A stretch of DNA of 14,295 nt from the NCBI GenBank assembly GCA_030146905.1, contig JASLAV010000914.1, positions 1 to 14,295 of the forward strand, read 5' to 3'. Shown here in pieces: positions 11,561 through 14,295 of this stretch. This DNA comes from Lentzea sp. (GTDB lineage Bacteria > Actinomycetota > Actinomycetes > Mycobacteriales > Pseudonocardiaceae). The first letter of the stretch is position 1. The number at the start of each line of letters is the position of its first letter. A model generated the notes under the pieces. That model saw only the letters and a program-made list of their open reading frames with translations. It ran no database searches and was not told the DNA's origin. A program made the translations under genes and the position numbers.

Positions 11561-14149
11561 CTACCCCGCGCCGAAGCACACGAAGCCGACGGCGGCGGCG
11601 TAAGCGGCGTCGTCGGCCGACTCCCGCTGCACCGACGCCAGAGCCTCCGCCGGAGCCACCCCGGCGGCGAGCTTGCGGTGCAGCTCCACCATCACCGGCG
11701 CGGTGCCGTCGGTCGGCACCGGCACGACAGGCGCGATCAACGTCCTGGTCCCCAGGCCGAGCAGAGCCGCGGTGAACCCCATCAGCTCGTCGCCGGGCCG
11801 GACAGCGGACTGACCGGTGTCGCACGCCGACAGCACCACGCGGGTCGGCGGGGTGCGCAGCCGTTCGATGTCGTAGACGGTCAACGGGCCGTCAGCCAGC
11901 TCCAGCGCGGAGAACAGCGGGTTGTCGACGCGGAACGAGCCGTGCGCGGCGATGTGGGCCAGCGCGGCACCGTCCATTGCGGACGCCACAGCGCTCACCG
12001 TCGCCTCCGAGCCGACGAGCACGCGTCCCGGCACGTGTGCGCTGATGGCCTTGATCTCGTCCGGGGCGGCGGCCATGCGCGGGCCGGCTGCCAGCACCGC
12101 CTCTCCGGAGGCGTCGGCCACGGAACACGCGCGCAGCCACACCGAGGCCGAAGGCGCGACCGTCACCTGGCGGTTCAGCACGGCCCACGGCAGGCCGTTC
12201 AGGGCGCCGGTGGGCACCACGACCAACGGGCGGCCGTCGATCCGCGAAGCCACCGGGTCCAGCAAACGCCTGGCCAGCAACGAGGCCGCGTGCGACGCGG
12301 ACGAACGGGCCACGGCGAGGTTCGGCAGGTGCGGAGGCAGGGTCACGAGCCGGTGCAGGGCGAAGCGCAGCAACCGGATCTCGCGCACCACGCCGTCCAC
12401 GGCGCCCAGCGAGTGCAGGGACGCGCGGCCGTCGGCCAGCACGACTGCCATCAGCGTGCCGTCGTGCTCGACGAACTCGATCAGGGCCGACGACCCCAGC
12501 GCCGAGGCCAGCGATCCGACCGGCGGTGGCTTGAACACCGCGACCTCGCCGGACACCTGCCTGGTCAGGTCGCGGACGCGCTGCTCGGCGCGCACCAGCT
12601 GCACGCGCAGGGAACCGGCGGGTTTCCCCGCCAGCACGGCGGACTCGACGTCGGCCGCCACCGCGCGCAACGACGCCAGGGCGTCTTCGAGACGCGGATC
12701 GTCCGGCGGCGACACGGACTTCATCCGCAACGCGCCTGCTCGCCAGCTCTCCGTCCACGACAACACCCGCGCCGCGTTCCCCGAGGCGACGGCCAGCCGC
12801 AACCCCTCCAGCGCCAGGGCCTGGCCCTGGACGCCGGTCGACGCGCGCAGCTCGGCGGCGCCCAGCGACACCCGGTACTCGTCCAGCAGCCCGATCCCCC
12901 GACGCAGAGCGGACGAGGTGCCGCGGACGTCGCCGGAGACCTTGCGCCGCAACGCTTCCGCGTACCAGCCGCGCACGCGCAGGCCGGCGGGACCGCGCAG
13001 GCGCGCGGTGGCGGCGAGGCCGAACTCCGCGACGGCACGGGTGCGGTGGCCGAGGTCGGCGGCCACCAGACCGGCGTCGATGCGTGCCTCCAGAGCCGGC
13101 AGCCGCCAGTCCATCGCGTCCAGCTCGGTGGCGACACGGGACAGTGCCAGCCGCAACGGCCGCGAGCGGTCGCCGCGCAGCACTGCCGCGTGCAGTTCCA
13201 GGTATCGCGCACCGGCCGCCCACAGCAGGCGCTGCTCGCGGCGGAACCGGCGGCGCGCCTCTGCGGCGAAGCCGTGGGCGGCGTCGGGATCGTCGTCCAG
13301 CAGGGCGATCCGCGCGCGGAAGTACAACGCTTCCGAGACGCCCAGCGGGTTCTTCAGCGTCTTCAGCTCGGTGATCGCGCGGTCCGCCGCGACACGCGCC
13401 TCGTCCAGCAGTGGCACCGAGACGAGCAGTTCCAGGCGGTTCACCAGCAGCACGGGACGCATCACGTCGAGGCGGCGGTACACCTCCTCCGCCTTGTCGA
13501 ACAACGTCAGCGCGGCCGGCACGTCGCCGCCGCGGGTCGCCATGATGCCCGCGTTCCAGTGCACGTCCGCGACACCGAGCTCCTGGCCGAGCTCCCCCAG
13601 CAACGAGGCGGCCAGCGAGAAGTCGGCGGATGCCTCACGCATGTTGCCCACGTACGCGCGCACGAGACCGCGGTTGTTCAGAGCGCGCGCCTCGACCAAC
13701 TGGTCTCCCACACGGCGTGCGCCGGCAATAGCTGCCGTGTAGTCGCGTTGGGCGTCGTCGTAACGGGTCAGGTAGTGGAAGACGACACCGCGTTGCATCA
13801 GGGCGGCGACGGCGTCGGCTCCTGTCAGCTCCGGCATCGCGTCGTCCAGCAACGTCAGCGCCTGCTTCTGCTTGCCCGTGTAGGCGAGCACCCACGCCAG
13901 GCTCATCTGCGCCAGAGCGGACAGGCGGGGCAGCGACGCCTCGGAGGCGATGCGGATCGAGCGGCGCAGGTGCCGTGCCGCACCGGGGAAGTCGTGCATC
14001 TCGCGCAGCGCGAGACCGATCGCGCGCTCGGCGATCGACCATTCCGAGCGGTCGACCGTCGCGCGGAGGACGGCGCGGGCCATCTCCACGGCCTCGCGCG
14101 GGTTGCGCTGCCTGGCCTCCAGCGCGTCCTCCGCACGAAATTCGGTCAC
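11561..14149 (-). CDS. TPR-CHAT protein (caspase-fold peptidase with tetratricopeptide-like repeats)
   Basis: This 862-residue protein has an all-helical TPR-like N-terminal region (about 1-460). Repeat-like pairs include EWSIAERAIGLALREMHDFPGAARHL, LVEARALNNRGLVRAYVGNMREASADF and LGVADVHWNAGIMATRGGDVPAALTLF. A linker (about 470-570) follows, then a C-terminal CHAT domain (about 590-860). The caspase-like dyad is present: H736 in HIAAHGSF and C776 in VVLSACDTG, checked at the codon level. RVDNPLFSALELADGPLTVYDI between them and GDELMGFTAALLGLG after are typical of CHAT. Such proteins cleave partner proteins on a signal; TPR-CHAT architecture is shared with Csx29 of type III-E CRISPR, but there is no CRISPR here. 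The start is GTG with no Shine-Dalgarno and TAAAGT six bases upstream, suggesting a leaderless mRNA. No signal peptide or membrane segment is seen, so it is cytoplasmic. Substrate unknown. Confidence 0.93.
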   Translation of the reverse strand: MTEFRAEDALEARQRNPREAVEMARAVLRATVDRSEWSIAERAIGLALREMHDFPGAARHLRRSIRIASEASLPRLSALAQMSLAWVLAYTGKQKQALTLLDDAMPELTGADAVAALMQRGVVFHYLTRYDDAQRDYTAAIAGARRVGDQLVEARALNNRGLVRAYVGNMREASADFSLAASLLGELGQELGVADVHWNAGIMATRGGDVPAALTLFDKAEEVYRRLDVMRPVLLVNRLELLVSVPLLDEARVAADRAITELKTLKNPLGVSEALYFRARIALLDDDPDAAHGFAAEARRRFRREQRLLWAAGARYLELHAAVLRGDRSRPLRLALSRVATELDAMDWRLPALEARIDAGLVAADLGHRTRAVAEFGLAATARLRGPAGLRVRGWYAEALRRKVSGDVRGTSSALRRGIGLLDEYRVSLGAAELRASTGVQGQALALEGLRLAVASGNAARVLSWTESWRAGALRMKSVSPPDDPRLEDALASLRAVAADVESAVLAGKPAGSLRVQLVRAEQRVRDLTRQVSGEVAVFKPPPVGSLASALGSSALIEFVEHDGTLMAVVLADGRASLHSLGAVDGVVREIRLLRFALHRLVTLPPHLPNLAVARSSASHAASLLARRLLDPVASRIDGRPLVVVPTGALNGLPWAVLNRQVTVAPSASVWLRACSVADASGEAVLAAGPRMAAAPDEIKAISAHVPGRVLVGSEATVSAVASAMDGAALAHIAAHGSFRVDNPLFSALELADGPLTVYDIERLRTPPTRVVLSACDTGQSAVRPGDELMGFTAALLGLGTRTLIAPVVPVPTDGTAPVMVELHRKLAAGVAPAEALASVQRESADDAAYAAAVGFVCFGAG

Positions 14150-14155
14150 GGCAAC

Positions 14156-14183
14156 ACTTTATCCGCTGTGGTAGCTTGATCAA
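14156..14183 (-). promoter_or_regulatory. Putative leaderless promoter of the TPR-CHAT gene
   Basis: On the minus strand TTGATC (14178-14183), 16 bases, then TAAAGT (14156-14161) form a plausible sigma-70 promoter. The -10 ends six bases before the GTG, which would put the transcription start on or next to the start codon. The absence of a Shine-Dalgarno agrees with this. Confidence 0.5.
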
Positions 14184-14186
14184 GCT
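14173..14186. promoter_or_regulatory. Perfect 14-bp palindrome in the CHAT divergent promoter region
   Basis: AGCTTGATCAAGCT is self-complementary over 14 bases and overlaps the putative -35 box of the CHAT gene. It lies 41 bases before the divergent gene at 14227. This is a good position for a shared operator of both genes; no regulator is identified. Confidence 0.45.
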
Positions 14187-14226
14187 CGGTCGGGGTGCCC
14201 GTCAACGCTGCTTTAGTGAGGCCGTG

Positions 14227-14295
14227 GTGTCGAAAACGCCAGAAAGCGCGGAGCTTTACCAAAGAGCTTTTCTGCAGCTCATCGCCGAGGACAAG
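14227..14295 (+). CDS. Unknown protein, start only (3' partial)
   Basis: An open frame begins at GTG 14227 and continues to the window end: MSKTPESAELYQRAFLQLIA plus EDK. GTGAGG at 14216-14221 is five bases upstream and supports this start; the adjacent in-frame GTG at 14224 is only two bases from it. The 23 visible residues look like the start of a helical soluble protein, with no signal peptide. They are not enough to name a family. The coding is richer in A/T than its neighbours (AAA, CCA, GAA, CTT, CAA, AGA, TTT). It is divergent from the TPR-CHAT gene and may be its partner. Confidence 0.55.
   Translation, partial: MSKTPESAELYQRAFLQLIAEDK

Noticed and set aside
11561..14149. CRISPR-associated Craspase (type III-E) locus
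   Set aside because: Only the TPR-CHAT architecture is shared; no repeats, Cas proteins or guide locus occur in the window.
11678..14179. An 833-codon + strand open frame opposite the CHAT gene
   Set aside because: It is Gln/Arg/His-rich antisense of a GC-rich gene. The minus-strand frame has TPR and CHAT signatures with an intact dyad.

Overview
The window is about 70% GC with strongly G/C-ending codons, frequent GTG/TTG starts and tightly packed genes. Together with the gene families (SigB/SigF-type sigma factor, STAS anti-anti-sigma factor, DUF4383, GCS2 ligase, secreted M6 protease, YggT, TPR-CHAT), this points to a high-GC actinobacterium. A Pseudonocardiaceae-like organism (Lentzea, Saccharothrix or Amycolatopsis type) is my best guess from gene content and base composition only. 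No rRNA, tRNA, CRISPR array, transposase or phage gene is visible.

Layout. 1-1.6 kb, + strand: the end of an SRPBCC protein, a SigB/SigF-family sigma factor, and a small DUF4383 membrane protein that overlaps tail-to-tail with a minus-strand topoisomerase IB (1593-2516). 2.57-4.78 kb, + strand: a YbdK-type carboxylate-amine ligase overlapping by one base with a short, apparently degenerate heme-oxygenase-like protein, then a STAS anti-anti-sigma factor. A hairpin closes this block at 4788-4809. 4.8-7.6 kb, minus strand: a secreted M6 (immune inhibitor A-type) metalloprotease followed 10 nt later by a yeast FCY1-type cytosine deaminase. 7.59-7.91 kb: a 321-bp divergent intergenic region that holds a 159-bp, nearly continuous palindrome. 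7.9-9.9 kb, + strand: an Nramp-related transporter with a non-canonical ion site, then a YggT protein. 9.9-14.15 kb, minus strand: an AGPS-like FAD oxidase and an 862-residue TPR-CHAT (caspase-fold) protein. A divergent + strand gene begins at about 14227 and runs off the end.

How the genes relate. Most look like independent housekeeping or stress/accessory units rather than one pathway. Possible functional groups are the ligase plus HO-like pair (translationally coupled), the sigma factor and STAS protein (partner-switching stress control, but with no anti-sigma kinase in the window), and the CHAT protein with its unknown divergent neighbour. The most striking non-coding signal is the long foldback at 7676-7834. 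The most unusual proteins are the degenerate HO-like protein and the GSGE-type Nramp-related transporter.
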